Source: Pandoraea aquatica
GTDB lineage: Bacteria > Pseudomonadota > Gammaproteobacteria > Burkholderiales > Burkholderiaceae
Length of the DNA: 64,000 nt
NCBI RefSeq assembly: GCF_902459565.1
Contig: NZ_CABPSN010000007.1
Location: 62,001 to 126,000, forward strand
Direction of reading: 5' to 3'
Below are positions 8,852-18,270 of the stretch, piece by piece (the stretch's first letter is position 1; each line of letters opens with the position of its first letter). The translations under genes were made by a program, and so were the position numbers. The notes beneath the pieces are model-generated. The model had not been told where the DNA came from. It saw nothing but the letters and a program-made list of their open reading frames with translations, and did not search any database.

Positions 8852-9532
8852 ATGACGAGCACACCGCAACGAAACTTCCGCACGGCCGCCGTGAGCGCAG
8901 CCGACATCATTAGCGAATACGGTCCCTTCCCGGGCATCGAACGCATCCACGGCGTGACCTTTGACGGACAGCAGGTATGGGCGGCGACAGGCGAGACGCT
9001 CGTCGCCTTCGATCCTGCGAACGGCGAGGTCCGTCGTACCGTCGATGCACCGAGCGATGCCGGCACCGCTTTCGACGGCAAGCATCTGTACCAGATCGCT
9101 GAGTCGCGCATCGACAAGATCGAGCCGTCGACCGGGCGCGTGGTGCATTCGATTCCCGCACCGGCAGATCGCGGTAGCAACTCCGGTTTGACGTGGGCCG
9201 AAGGCAGCCTGTGGGTCGGGCAGTATCGCGACCGTCGCATTCTGCAAGTCGACCCGACCGATGGCCGCGTGCTGCGCACCATCGAGTCCGACCGCTTCGT
9301 GACCGGCGTGACCTGGGCGAACGACGAACTATGGCACGGCACGTGGGAGAACGACGAGAGCGAACTGCGCCAGATCGATCCCGTCAGCGGTGAAGTCTTG
9401 ACGCGTGTGCAGATGCCCGACGGTCTGGTCGTGAGCGGACTGGAGTACGACGGTCGCGGCACGTTCTACTGCGGCGGCGCTGCCAGCGGCAAGGTACGTG
9501 CCGTGCGCTACCCGAAGGGCTCGAACCGCTGA
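8852..9532 (+). CDS. Beta-propeller protein, glutamine-cyclotransferase-like
   Basis: 226 aa of regularly spaced YVTN/PQQ-like blades, each with a turn such as VWAATGETLVAFDPANGEV, LYQIAESRIDKIEPSTGRV, LWVGQYRDRRILQVDPTDGRV and LWHGTWENDESELRQIDPVSGEV. This fits the YncE/glutaminyl-peptide-cyclotransferase-like propeller superfamily. No signal peptide, so cytoplasmic as far as visible. It follows the HTH gene by 44 bp, suggesting that it senses or binds something for that regulator. No catalytic residues could be assigned. Confidence 0.7.
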   Translation: MTSTPQRNFRTAAVSAADIISEYGPFPGIERIHGVTFDGQQVWAATGETLVAFDPANGEVRRTVDAPSDAGTAFDGKHLYQIAESRIDKIEPSTGRVVHSIPAPADRGSNSGLTWAEGSLWVGQYRDRRILQVDPTDGRVLRTIESDRFVTGVTWANDELWHGTWENDESELRQIDPVSGEVLTRVQMPDGLVVSGLEYDGRGTFYCGGAASGKVRAVRYPKGSNR

Positions 9533-9579
9533 TCGGGCCCGAATCCACTGGCCGTCCGGACGGAGACGGTCGTCATAGC

Positions 9580-9609
9580 AGCCAGGCTATCGGTCTCGAT
9601 AGCCTGGCT
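9580..9609. terminator. Perfect hairpin between propeller gene and ahpC
   Basis: 13-bp perfect stem AGCCAGGCTATCG with a 4-nt GTCT loop, downstream of the propeller gene. There is no U-tract, so either a factor-dependent terminator or an operator upstream of ahpC. Confidence 0.5.
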
Positions 9610-9616
9610 TAATCAC

Positions 9617-9651
9617 ATAGATTTCAATAATCAATTTCTATTAATCGATAG
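9617..9651 (+). promoter_or_regulatory. AT-rich region with ATAG/CTAT repeats before ahpC
   Basis: Contains ATAG (9617), CTAT (9638) and ATAG (9648), the last two as CTAT-N6-ATAG. OxyR sites are built from ATAG/CTAT quarter-sites and ahpC is a classic OxyR target, but the spacing does not match the full consensus, so this is tentative. Confidence 0.3.
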
Positions 9652-9699
9652 CGTTCGGCATACTGGCAACACTTTCCACCCCGTCCAAGAGACTACGAC

Positions 9700-10263
9700 A
9701 TGCCGATCATCAACACCCAGATCAAGCCGTTCAAAGCCAACGCCTACCAAAATGGCGACTTCATCACCGTGACCGACGAAACCCTGAAGGGCAAGTGGTC
9801 GGTGGTGGTGTTCTACCCGGCCGACTTCACCTTCGTGTGCCCGACCGAGCTTGGCGATCTGGCCGACCATTACGAAGAATTCAAGAAGCTGGGCGTTGAG
9901 ATCTACAGCGTGTCGACCGACACCCACTTCACGCACAAGGCCTGGCACGACACGTCGGACACGATCCAGAAGATCCAGTACCCGATGGTCGCCGACCCGA
10001 CGCTGGCGATCTCGCGCAACTTCGACGTGCTGATCGAAGAAGAAGGTCTGGCGCTGCGTGGCACGTTCGTGATCAACCCGGAAGGCGAGATCAAGCTGTG
10101 CGAAATCCACGACAACGGCATTGGCCGCGACGCCAAGGAACTGCTGCGCAAGGTGCAGGCCGCTCAGTACATCGCCGCACATCCGGGCGAAGTCTGCCCC
10201 GCCAAGTGGACGCCGGGCGCTGAAACGCTGAGCCCGTCGCTCGACCTGATCGGCAAGATCTAA
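9700..10263 (+). CDS. ahpC: Alkyl hydroperoxide reductase subunit C (peroxiredoxin)
   Basis: Cytoplasmic typical 2-Cys peroxiredoxin reducing H2O2, organic peroxides and peroxynitrite; recycled by AhpF. 187 aa, the standard length. The peroxidatic cysteine is C47 in [14 protein letters not shown] and the resolving cysteine lies in [10 protein letters not shown] near residue 167. The ATG at 9700 begins [11 protein letters not shown], matching the family N-terminus. ahpF follows after 195 bp containing a large hairpin. Confidence 0.98.
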   Translation: MPIINTQIKPFKANAYQNGDFITVTDETLKGKWSVVVFYPADFTFVCPTELGDLADHYEEFKKLGVEIYSVSTDTHFTHKAWHDTSDTIQKIQYPMVADPTLAISRNFDVLIEEEGLALRGTFVINPEGEIKLCEIHDNGIGRDAKELLRKVQAAQYIAAHPGEVCPAKWTPGAETLSPSLDLIGKI

Positions 10264-10329
10264 GCACCACCCAGAGCTTTACCGGTAGTACCGCAGCAAG
10301 CGCCGCTCGTGTCACGCAGCGGCGTCTCC

Positions 10330-10370
10330 TGCCGGCGCGCGGGTCCCCCCTAAAGCCCGCTGCGCCGGCA
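10330..10370 (+). terminator. Intercistronic hairpin between ahpC and ahpF
   Basis: Stem TGCCGGCGC / GCGCCGGCA (9 bp) continuing as GCGGG / CCCGC with one bulged base and a 12-nt loop. No U-tract. Such a structure could protect the ahpC mRNA 3' end or attenuate read-through so that AhpC is made in excess over AhpF. Confidence 0.5.
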
Positions 10371-10458
10371 CCCAACCCCGAATTCCCGACGCTTACCTGC
10401 GCCAGCCCCCGGCCGACGCGGTGGACCTCGCTCACCCTATCGAGACGGAAAAACAGCC

Positions 10459-12051
10459 ATGTTGGACGCGAACCTCAAAGCCCAGTTGCAAACGTATCTC
10501 CAGAAAGTCACGCGCCCCATCGAAATCGCCGTGTGGCTCGACGATAGCCCCAAGTCCGCAGAAATGAAGGCGCTGGTCGAAGAGATCGCCCCGCTGTCGG
10601 ACAAGATCGCGGTCGTGGCACGCACCGATGCCGACGAGCGTCGTCCGTCGTTCGCGATCGGCACGCCGGGTGAGGCACCGCGTATTCGCTTTGCCGGGTT
10701 GCCGATGGGCCACGAGTTCACGTCGCTGGTGCTGGCACTGCTGCAAGTCGGCGGTCACCCGCTCAAGCTCGACGACGACACCATCGAGCAGGTGCGCGCA
10801 CTCGACGGCGACTTCCGCTTCGAGACGTACATTTCGCTGTCGTGCCAGAACTGCCCGGAAGTCGTGCAGGCGCTGAACGTAATGGCGCTGATCAACCCGC
10901 GCATCCAGCAAGTCACCATTGACGGCGCACTGTTCCAGAACGAAGTCGAAGCGCGTCAGGTGATGGCGGTGCCGACGGTGTTCCTCAACGGCGAATCGTT
11001 CACGCAAGGCCGCACCAGCGTGAAGGAACTGCTGGCGAAGCTCGACACGGGGGCCACGGCGCGTGCAGCGAAGGCGCTGGAGAACAAGCCGGTCTACGAC
11101 ATGCTGATCGTGGGCGGTGGTCCGGCAGGCGCGGCGGCCGCGATTTACGCCGCTCGCAAGGGGATTGCGACGGGCGTCGTCGCCGAGCGTTTCGGCGGCC
11201 AGGTGCTCGACACGATGGCCATCGAGAACTTCGTCTCCGTCACGCACACCGAAGGGCCGAAGTTTGCGACGGCGCTCGAACAGCACGTGAAGACGTACGA
11301 CGTCGACGTGATCGACACGCAACGTGCCGAAGCGCTGATTCCGGGCAAGATTCACGAAGTGCATCTGGCCAGCGGGGCAGTGCTCAAGGCCCGTGCCGTG
11401 GTGCTGGCCACCGGTGCACGCTGGCGCGAAATCGGCGCGCCGGGCGAGCGCGAGTATCGCAATCGCGGCGTGGCCTACTGCCCGCACTGCGACGGCCCGC
11501 TCTTCAAGGGCAAGCGCGTTGCGGTCGTGGGCGGCGGCAACTCGGGCGTAGAAGCAGCCATTGATCTGGCGGGCATCGTCAAGGAAGTCACGCTGATCGA
11601 ATACGGCACCCAACTGCGCGCCGATGAGGTGCTCCAGCGCAAGCTGCGCAGCCTGCCGAACGTGCGCGTGCTGATGAATGCGCAAACGACCGAGATCGTC
11701 GGCGACGGTCAGAAGGTGAACGGCCTGACGTACCTCGACCGTGCCACGGGTGAGCGTTCGACGATTGCGCTCGAAGGTGTGTTCGTCCAGATCGGTCTGG
11801 TGCCGAACACCGAATGGCTCAAGGGCACGGTGGCGCTCTCGCGTCATGGCGAGATCGAAGTCGATGCCAAGGGCGCGACCTCGGTGCCAGGCGTGTTCGC
11901 CGCAGGCGACGTGACGACCGTGCCGTTCAAGCAGATCGTGATCGCTGTCGGCGAAGGGGCGAAGGCCTCGCTCGGGGCGTTCGAACACCTGATGCTCAGT
12001 TCGGTCGAAGATGAAATCGACGCCGAGCAGAACGAAGCCGCCGTGGCCTGA
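10459..12051 (+). CDS. ahpF: Alkyl hydroperoxide reductase subunit F
   Basis: FAD-dependent NAD(P)H:disulfide reductase that regenerates AhpC. 530 aa, full length. The N-terminal tandem thioredoxin-like domain carries SCQNCPEV (about 127-134). A thioredoxin-reductase-like part has the FAD motif [15 protein letters not shown], the redox pair CPHC in [14 protein letters not shown], the NAD(P)H motif [10 protein letters not shown] and the C-terminal FAD segment [16 protein letters not shown]. The following terminator ends the ahpCF unit. Confidence 0.97.
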   Translation: MLDANLKAQLQTYLQKVTRPIEIAVWLDDSPKSAEMKALVEEIAPLSDKIAVVARTDADERRPSFAIGTPGEAPRIRFAGLPMGHEFTSLVLALLQVGGHPLKLDDDTIEQVRALDGDFRFETYISLSCQNCPEVVQALNVMALINPRIQQVTIDGALFQNEVEARQVMAVPTVFLNGESFTQGRTSVKELLAKLDTGATARAAKALENKPVYDMLIVGGGPAGAAAAIYAARKGIATGVVAERFGGQVLDTMAIENFVSVTHTEGPKFATALEQHVKTYDVDVIDTQRAEALIPGKIHEVHLASGAVLKARAVVLATGARWREIGAPGEREYRNRGVAYCPHCDGPLFKGKRVAVVGGGNSGVEAAIDLAGIVKEVTLIEYGTQLRADEVLQRKLRSLPNVRVLMNAQTTEIVGDGQKVNGLTYLDRATGERSTIALEGVFVQIGLVPNTEWLKGTVALSRHGEIEVDAKGATSVPGVFAAGDVTTVPFKQIVIAVGEGAKASLGAFEHLMLSSVEDEIDAEQNEAAVA

Positions 12052-12082
12052 ACATCCATCACGTCATTGCCGTTGTTATGAA

Positions 12083-12110
12083 ATAAGCCACCCTCGGGTG
12101 GCTTATTTTT
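12083..12110 (+). terminator. Intrinsic terminator of ahpCF
   Basis: Stem ATAAGCCACCC / GGGTGGCTTAT followed by TTTTT, 32 bp after the ahpF stop. The A-rich left side lets it also serve the convergent lipoprotein gene. Confidence 0.88.
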
Positions 12111-12138
12111 ATGTGTCGGACGCGTGTTGCTTCGTGAG

Positions 12139-13179
12139 TTACTTGGTGACTGCAGGCGTTGCGGCGTTGGTCACTACGGGCGCTGCGGCAACCTCCTGTG
12201 TAGCAGGTGCCACGGCGGCCGTGGGCGCTGCCGGTGCCGCAACCGAAGCGGTTTCCGTTTTCTTCGGCTCAAAGACCTGGAAGTTCGGGTCCTGCTCCGT
12301 CGCGGCCGAGATTTCGACGCTGTTGCGCTCGAAGATGTTGACGCCGGAGAAGGTCATCACGTCGCCGATCTTCGGTGCGAAGGCGATGTACTCGGGTTCG
12401 TCTTCCACGACGGTGCCGCGCAGTTTGATCGGTTGCTTAAGGAACGCATAGTTGCCACCGACATAGATCTGACGTTTGGTCTCACGCTGATTGCGACCTG
12501 CGACGTCGAGCAGCATCACGTCGACGCCGCGCTTGAGGGTCGCGCCAATAGCTTGTTTAAGCGGCGCTGCGCCGTCGCGTAGCCATCCGTCTTCGCCTGC
12601 GAGCGGATGGACGTCGGCTGCCGCCGCGACATAGCGCGTGCTCCAGACTTCCTTGCCCGCATCGTCGCGAAGGGTCGTGCGCAGCACGATGTACGGACGC
12701 ACCCGCGTGTCGTCGATGAAGCTCAACACACCGTAAGGCACAACGGTCATGCGTGCACCGCTGTTGACCGTATCGTCCGCCTTGGCCATCTTCAGCGAAC
12801 CGCCGTTCGTCATCCCCTCGCGAAGCAGGCGCTCGGTTTCCGAGGCGAGATCGTAGGATTCGAGTGCGCTGGCATCGCCCACGGCGCTCTTGCCGCGTTC
12901 ACTATTGATCACGTGACCGACGAGCACGCCGACAAGGCCGAATGCCATCGAGGCCGTCGTGCCAGCCTGGTGGCCGGAGACGACCAGACGTGTCTTCGGC
13001 ACGCTATACGTTCCGGTCGGCAGTTCGCTCATGCCGGGCGTGGTTTCGTGATCGACGACGACACTGGCCGATGCCTGCGTCTTCGGGTACGGATCGGTAT
13101 TACGGAACGACGCGCAGCCCGTCATCGTCAGGACCAGACCGATCAATGCGGTTTGCGTAAAGATGCGCGGAAATGCCAA
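12139..13179 (-). CDS. Putative lipoprotein of unknown function
   Basis: 346 aa. The signal peptide ends in a lipobox LTMTGC (acylated Cys22), so membrane-anchored on the periplasmic side. The body is a mixed domain with no motif I recognise (GIVKRGVDV-like and KRQIYVGGNYAFLKQP segments), and the last ~45 residues are an Ala/Pro/Val/Thr-rich unstructured tail. The start is a TTG at 13179 with a strong AGGAGG five bases upstream; no ATG lies near, so the rare start seems real. Convergent with ahpF. It resembles outer-membrane-associated lipoproteins, but no specific role can be given. Confidence 0.75.
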   Translation of the reverse strand: MAFPRIFTQTALIGLVLTMTGCASFRNTDPYPKTQASASVVVDHETTPGMSELPTGTYSVPKTRLVVSGHQAGTTASMAFGLVGVLVGHVINSERGKSAVGDASALESYDLASETERLLREGMTNGGSLKMAKADDTVNSGARMTVVPYGVLSFIDDTRVRPYIVLRTTLRDDAGKEVWSTRYVAAAADVHPLAGEDGWLRDGAAPLKQAIGATLKRGVDVMLLDVAGRNQRETKRQIYVGGNYAFLKQPIKLRGTVVEDEPEYIAFAPKIGDVMTFSGVNIFERNSVEISAATEQDPNFQVFEPKKTETASVAAPAAPTAAVAPATQEVAAAPVVTNAATPAVTK

Positions 13180-13713
13180 GACAACCTCCTCGATGGAAAG
13201 TAAGGCACGCGCTCGCGATATCGCGCGCGCGTGAACAATGCCGACCCGTATGGGGTGGCATCGTGCGACAAGAAAATCGGGATACGCTTTGCGCTATAGG
13301 CGCGGCGGGCGCACAGACAGCGCGCAGCAAACGCGTTGGCTAATCGTTAGTGCGCGATTGGGCGAGGCGGCGGGTGACGAGAGATGTCGGAGCCAGGACG
13401 GTGGTGAGCGTGGCAAACGCGATGCGTTTGCGGCACGAATGGCACTTCGAGTGAATGCAGCATGACAAACCCCGGGTTCTTCTTATGTTTTGTATTCGCG
13501 CGGCAATGCGTGTTGTTGCCTCTGATCTGCGCGGATTCTTTCAAGGCGACGCCGATGCCTGATAACCGGCATTTTTCGGCGCGAGTGCCTTTTGTCGAAT
13601 GGATTATGCCTCTGCGAAAACGCGCTCGCAAGAATTTGTAAGGTGTTAAACGTTGGGGCTGCGATGTATCCGCGCAACAGCCGAATACCGGGGTATTGAC
13701 GACATCGACGTCA
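13180..13713. other. Non-coding gap, nothing assigned
   Basis: 534 bp between the lipoprotein start and the phosphopantetheinyl transferase stop. Only short unconvincing reading frames. A CGCGATATCGCG palindrome lies near 13213. No RNA gene or mobile-element signature seen. Confidence 0.5.
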
Positions 13714-14475
13714 TCAACGTTCCGCGTCGATACGCTCGACGCTCACACCTCCCGCGCTGGAGACGGTGCCCGTCACGCGCAGCGCCGGGTCCAGCCAGTC
13801 GGTCATCGCCCACACGCCGTGCGCTACGCGACGTTGCCAGGCACGCAGCGGTGCTTCGCTCATCGGCAGGCTCGACAAATCGATGCCGCTCATCTCGTCG
13901 AGCGTCGTGCCCCCGACTTTGATCAGACTCTCCTTGCGCGTCCAGAGGCGCAACCACGCCAGCGCACGCGGCGACGGCGCATGATGCGTGCAGGCGACGC
14001 TGGCAAACGCGCCGAGCCGCCTGCGCTCGCGCTCGTTCAGGCCGGGCAGTTCGGCGTCCGGGGCGAGCGCTTCGTCCCAGTGTTCGACGTCGATGCCGAC
14101 AGGCGAGATGGCGCATGCCGCAGCGACCGCGCCCCGGGTGTGGCTCAGACTCACATGCAAGCCCGGGTGTGCGGGCAGACGCGGACGGCCATGCGCGCCG
14201 CCACATTGCTCGCAGCGCTGCACGAGCACATACGTGCGCGCAGCAGGGCCGGGCGTGTCCGGACTTCCAGTGATGCGCGCCGCCGCGACCCGCGCCAGAA
14301 TGTGCGCCGCCACATAATCCTCCCGATCGGCCGGTCGGGAAAACGCATCGGCGCGCCTGCGCTCGTCCGGACTCAGATGCGCCGCCCATCCCCTGAAGCG
14401 CGCCAATACATCCCCTGATGCCCCGTAAAGCGCCAGCCCCGTGCCGGCTTGCACGGCGTTCTTGTCGTTGTTCAT
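13714..14475 (-). CDS. 4'-phosphopantetheinyl transferase, Sfp type
   Basis: Transfers 4'-phosphopantetheine from CoA to a serine of a carrier domain. 253 aa. Signatures are VSLSHTRGAVAAA (about 108-120), GIDVEHW (127-133, Mg/CoA site) and LWTRKESLIKVGG (from about 177), the three Sfp motifs. I chose the ATG at 14475 because a sigma-54 promoter at 14522-14537 lies between it and the in-frame GTG at 14559, so the GTG would be untranscribed. The likely client is the carrier domain (Ser745) of the MgoA-like synthetase at 20168-23812: both genes carry the same promoter and enhancer dyad. Confidence 0.92.
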   Translation of the reverse strand: MNNDKNAVQAGTGLALYGASGDVLARFRGWAAHLSPDERRRADAFSRPADREDYVAAHILARVAAARITGSPDTPGPAARTYVLVQRCEQCGGAHGRPRLPAHPGLHVSLSHTRGAVAAACAISPVGIDVEHWDEALAPDAELPGLNERERRRLGAFASVACTHHAPSPRALAWLRLWTRKESLIKVGGTTLDEMSGIDLSSLPMSEAPLRAWQRRVAHGVWAMTDWLDPALRVTGTVSSAGGVSVERIDAER

Positions 14476-14521
14476 CGTGTGTCGTGCGCCTGTGAGCGGC
14501 GAAGACAAATGACGGACTCCA

Positions 14522-14537
14522 AGCAATTTGGATGCCA
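14522..14537 (-). promoter_or_regulatory. Sigma-54 (-24/-12) promoter of the transferase gene
   Basis: On the minus strand TGGCATCCAAATTGCT: GG and GC exactly 10 bases apart, matching TGGCAY-N5-TTGCW. It is 14/16 identical to the promoter at 25829-25844. Predicted transcript start near 14511, 36 bases before the ATG at 14475. Confidence 0.75.
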
Positions 14538-14598
14538 TATCGACCGAAATGCGTTTCACCCATGGACGGGCGCTTGCGGCGTTGCATCATGTGCGCGG

Positions 14599-14625
14599 AC
14601 ACCTGTAGCAGGCTGCGACAGGTGT
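14599..14625. promoter_or_regulatory. Enhancer-like dyad, copy 1
   Basis: ACACCTGT-N11-ACAGGTGT, identical in arms and spacing to 25916-25942. Its edge is about 62 bp upstream of the -24 box at 14536, in the usual position of a sigma-54 activator site. The right arm is also the centre of an overlapping palindrome CTGCGACA-N2-TGTCGCAG (14613-14630). Confidence 0.7.
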
Positions 14626-14806
14626 CGCAGCGTCAGACAGATGTTTGCGCGGGTAATCGATGCCGAACACGCGTTCCAACCACCATAGCGCTCGTCGCTA
14701 TAGGCATGATCGTCGGTTGTGTTCCGAGCAGACATGCGGGTTGCGCGAGGGGGCTGTCGTTCAACACGGCGATTCGAATGAAATGCCGACGCCGCAGACG
14801 AAACAA

Positions 14807-14822
14807 TGGATCGAAACTTGCA
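14807..14822 (+). promoter_or_regulatory. Possible sigma-54 promoter of the aldo/keto reductase
   Basis: TGGATCGAAACTTGCA with GG-N10-GC spacing but two departures from the -24 consensus. Predicted start near 14834, 58 bases before the ATG. It could share the dyad at 14599-14625, 182 bp upstream, with the divergent transferase promoter. Confidence 0.45.
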
Positions 14823-14891
14823 TGGTGAAGACGACGCGCCGGTGTCGAATGACAGACGCCGGACCTACGACCACTTCACAGGAGTTCGACA

Positions 14892-15890
<999 letters not shown>

Positions 15891-16004
15891 CGGTTAAAGG
15901 GGATTTGAAGAGGACCGAAGCGAACGGCGGAGAACGGAAGAAGGAGACGAGGGGGCCAAGTGCGTGAAGCCCCGTCGTCCGACCGTTCGTTTCTGGCCTC
16001 GATA

Positions 16005-17129
16005 TCAGCGGTCCGGTCCGAGCAGCACGTCGCTGCCCATATCGCGCACGTGAGGAATATGCAGTTCACGAAGCTTGCGATAGAGCGACGTGCGGCAGAT
16101 GCCGAGTTCGCGTGAGGCGGCGGAGATATTCCAGCGTCGCGACGACAGCACTCGAATAATGATTTCGCGCTCCCCGTTGGCGATGGCCGACAGCGACGCG
16201 AGCGGTGCGATCTGGATGTTGCCTGCGGACCCGGATGCCACGCATGCGCCCGGCGAGGCGGTTGCCGGTGCCATCGCCGGCGCAATCGCAGGAGACATCG
16301 CACTTTGCAGCAGATTTGCAGGCAGGTCGGACACACGGATCGTGTCGCCGCTCCTGACTGCACAAGCGTACTGAACGGCCGCACGCATTTGCCGAAGATT
16401 GCCCGGCCAGGCGTAGGACAGCAGAAGCTCGCGCGTCTCGCGATCGAGCGATTCGAAACTGGCTTTGCCGTGAGACTCGGCGACGATCATCGCGTCGAGC
16501 AGCCAACTGCGGTCCTGACGCAGGCGTAGCGGCGGCAGATGCACGATGCCGACGGCCACACGGTAATAGAGGTCTTCGCGAAACGCACCGGTCTGCACAC
16601 GCGCTTCGAGATTCTGGTGCGTCGCACAAATGAGTTGCAGATCGACGGGAACCGGCGCAGAGGCGCCGATGGGCGTGACTTCCCGCTCGGAGAGTACGCG
16701 CAGCAAACGTGTCTGCTGCGCGAAAGGCATATCGCCGATTTCGTCGAGGAACAACGTGCCGCCGTCGGCCTGCACGACCTTGCCCTTCATGCCGGTGTTG
16801 AGGGCACCGGAGAAAGCGCCGCGTTGGTATCCGAACAATTCGCTTTCGATAAGGTTTTCCGGAATCGAGCCGCAGTTGACCGACACCATGCTCGCCTGAC
16901 GGCGAGCGCTGTAGTCATGCAGGGCGCGTGAGAGGTACTCCTTGCCGGTACCGGTTTCTCCGAGAATCAGAATGGGAAGCTGGCGATCGATGAGCAGTCT
17001 GGCGCGCGCGAGGGTGGCCAGCATGGAGGGATCGCTGCCGCAGAGCCGGTCAAGCGTTGGCCGGGAGGCGTACTGAAAGTTTGCGTTTGAACGGTCCAGC
17101 GGATCGTGGGCGTACATAGCGTCTCTCAT
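16005..17129 (-). CDS. Sigma-54-dependent activator without sensor domain
   Basis: AAA+ enhancer-binding protein, 374 aa. Walker A GETGTGKE (57-64), the sigma-54-contact loop as GAFSGA (104-109; usual form GAFTGA), Walker B LFLDEIGD, sensor region LRVLSEREVTPIGA and R-finger region FREDLYYRV. The C-terminal Fis-type helix-turn-helix (NISAASRELGICRTSLYRKLREL, about 330-360) binds enhancers. Only ~30 residues precede the AAA+ core, so there is no receiver, GAF or PAS domain; as in PspF, control would need a partner protein or expression level. Start taken at ATG 17129 (another ATG at 17117). It lies inside the pvf/mgo-type locus, whose two main promoters are of sigma-54 type, and is the natural candidate to bind the ACACCTGT-N11-ACAGGTGT dyads. 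Confidence 0.9.
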   Translation of the reverse strand: MRDAMYAHDPLDRSNANFQYASRPTLDRLCGSDPSMLATLARARLLIDRQLPILILGETGTGKEYLSRALHDYSARRQASMVSVNCGSIPENLIESELFGYQRGAFSGALNTGMKGKVVQADGGTLFLDEIGDMPFAQQTRLLRVLSEREVTPIGASAPVPVDLQLICATHQNLEARVQTGAFREDLYYRVAVGIVHLPPLRLRQDRSWLLDAMIVAESHGKASFESLDRETRELLLSYAWPGNLRQMRAAVQYACAVRSGDTIRVSDLPANLLQSAMSPAIAPAMAPATASPGACVASGSAGNIQIAPLASLSAIANGEREIIIRVLSSRRWNISAASRELGICRTSLYRKLRELHIPHVRDMGSDVLLGPDR

Positions 17130-17324
17130 TGACTTTATTGGAATTGGCGGGCGCTGCGTTTGGCGGCGCGGTATCGCATCATGGCGAATGCCGTGGGGGG
17201 TGCTCCATAAAGCAAGACCAAGCATAGTTCGATTCGCGAGCGGTCTCCAATACCATATGATGTGATGACTGATACCGGTTCGCTATGAATAGAAACCGAT
17301 GTTCTTTTAAGGGGGGAAGGCTCC

Positions 17325-18239
17325 ATGGAACTGAGGCAACTTCGCTATTTCGTAGTACTGGCTGAAACACTCCACTTCGGGCGTGCAGCGAATCTGCTGC
17401 ACATCTCGCAACCACCGTTGTCGCGCCAGATCGCGATGCTCGAAGAGGAGTTGGGGGTCGTGTTGTTTCAACGCACACAGCGCAGCGTGGCGCTCACTGC
17501 GGCAGGACAGCGTTTCTATCGCGATGCACGTTCCGTGCTCGCCACGCTCGATCAGGCGCGCTCTCACGCACGCGCAGCCGAAGTCGGCGACTCGGGCATG
17601 CTGTGTGCGGGCTTCATGTTCGCCGTGGCATGCAGCGTACTTCCCGTACTGACGCGGGCATTTGCTGCGGCATTTCCGCGTATCGAGGTCAAGCTCAAAG
17701 AGTCGATCCCGACCGACCTTGCCGCTGAACTTCGCTGCGGCAAAGTGGACGTGGGCATCATGTATACCTCCGATGCATCCGACGAGCTATGCACGGAGAC
17801 CATCTTCCGCGAACCGCTGGTGGCGGCGCTTCCCGCCAGTCATCGACTCGCGGCGCGCTCCGCCATTTCGGTGGCCGAACTGCGCGACGACGCCTTCATC
17901 ATCTCGCCGCGTGAAGCGTCGCCGTTCATCCACAACACCATCACGGACCACTGTCGTCAAGCGGGCTTTTCACCGCGTGTTCGACTGGAGACGAATTTCC
18001 AGCAGACGATCGTCAATCTGGTCGGGCAGCGCCTCGGGGTCGCGCTGGTGCACAGCTCGATGCGCAGCACGCGCGCCGAGAACGTGCAGTTCGTGCCGCT
18101 GCTGCACGCGCCGCATATCGACGTGGCATTGGTATGGAGCGCGACCAGCAGCAATCCGTGCGTACAGCGTTTTGTACAGACGGCGCAGAACATCGGACTG
18201 TTCGAGCCATCGGATGCGGCACTTCAGGCCTGTGCCTGA
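17325..18239 (+). CDS. LysR family regulator
   Basis: 304 aa. N-terminal winged helix (MELRQLRYFVVLAETLHFGRAANLLHISQPPLSRQIAMLEEELGVVLFQR), linker helix, and a periplasmic-binding-protein-like effector domain (about 90-295) of the BenM/CatM-like subgroup (SVLPVLTRAFAAAFPRIEVKLKE). Preceded by AAGGGGGGAAGG. Divergent from the sigma-54 activator with a 195-bp intergenic region, so it may control that activator and through it the locus (inference). Its stop codon lies inside a hairpin. Confidence 0.92.
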   Translation: MELRQLRYFVVLAETLHFGRAANLLHISQPPLSRQIAMLEEELGVVLFQRTQRSVALTAAGQRFYRDARSVLATLDQARSHARAAEVGDSGMLCAGFMFAVACSVLPVLTRAFAAAFPRIEVKLKESIPTDLAAELRCGKVDVGIMYTSDASDELCTETIFREPLVAALPASHRLAARSAISVAELRDDAFIISPREASPFIHNTITDHCRQAGFSPRVRLETNFQQTIVNLVGQRLGVALVHSSMRSTRAENVQFVPLLHAPHIDVALVWSATSSNPCVQRFVQTAQNIGLFEPSDAALQACA

Positions 18240-18245
18240 AGTGCC
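18218..18245. terminator. Hairpin over the LysR stop codon
   Basis: 12-bp perfect stem GGCACTTCAGGC / GCCTGAAGTGCC with a CTGT loop, including the TGA at 18237-18239 and lying 26 bp from the convergent aminotransferase stop. No U-tract; probably separates the convergent transcripts. Confidence 0.55.
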
Positions 18246-18270
18246 GGTGCGGGTTGCGTTGTAGCGGAAC

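Noticed and set aside
9617-9651. Full OxyR consensus upstream of ahpC
   Set aside because: Only some ATAG/CTAT quarter-sites with wrong spacing; reported as a weak site only.
13238-13677. Several 60-95 codon frames in the gap before the transferase
   Set aside because: No ribosome sites or protein-like composition; typical of random frames in GC-rich DNA.
14476-14559. N-terminal extension of the phosphopantetheinyl transferase from GTG 14559
   Set aside because: A sigma-54 promoter at 14522-14537 lies inside it, so it would not be transcribed from that promoter.
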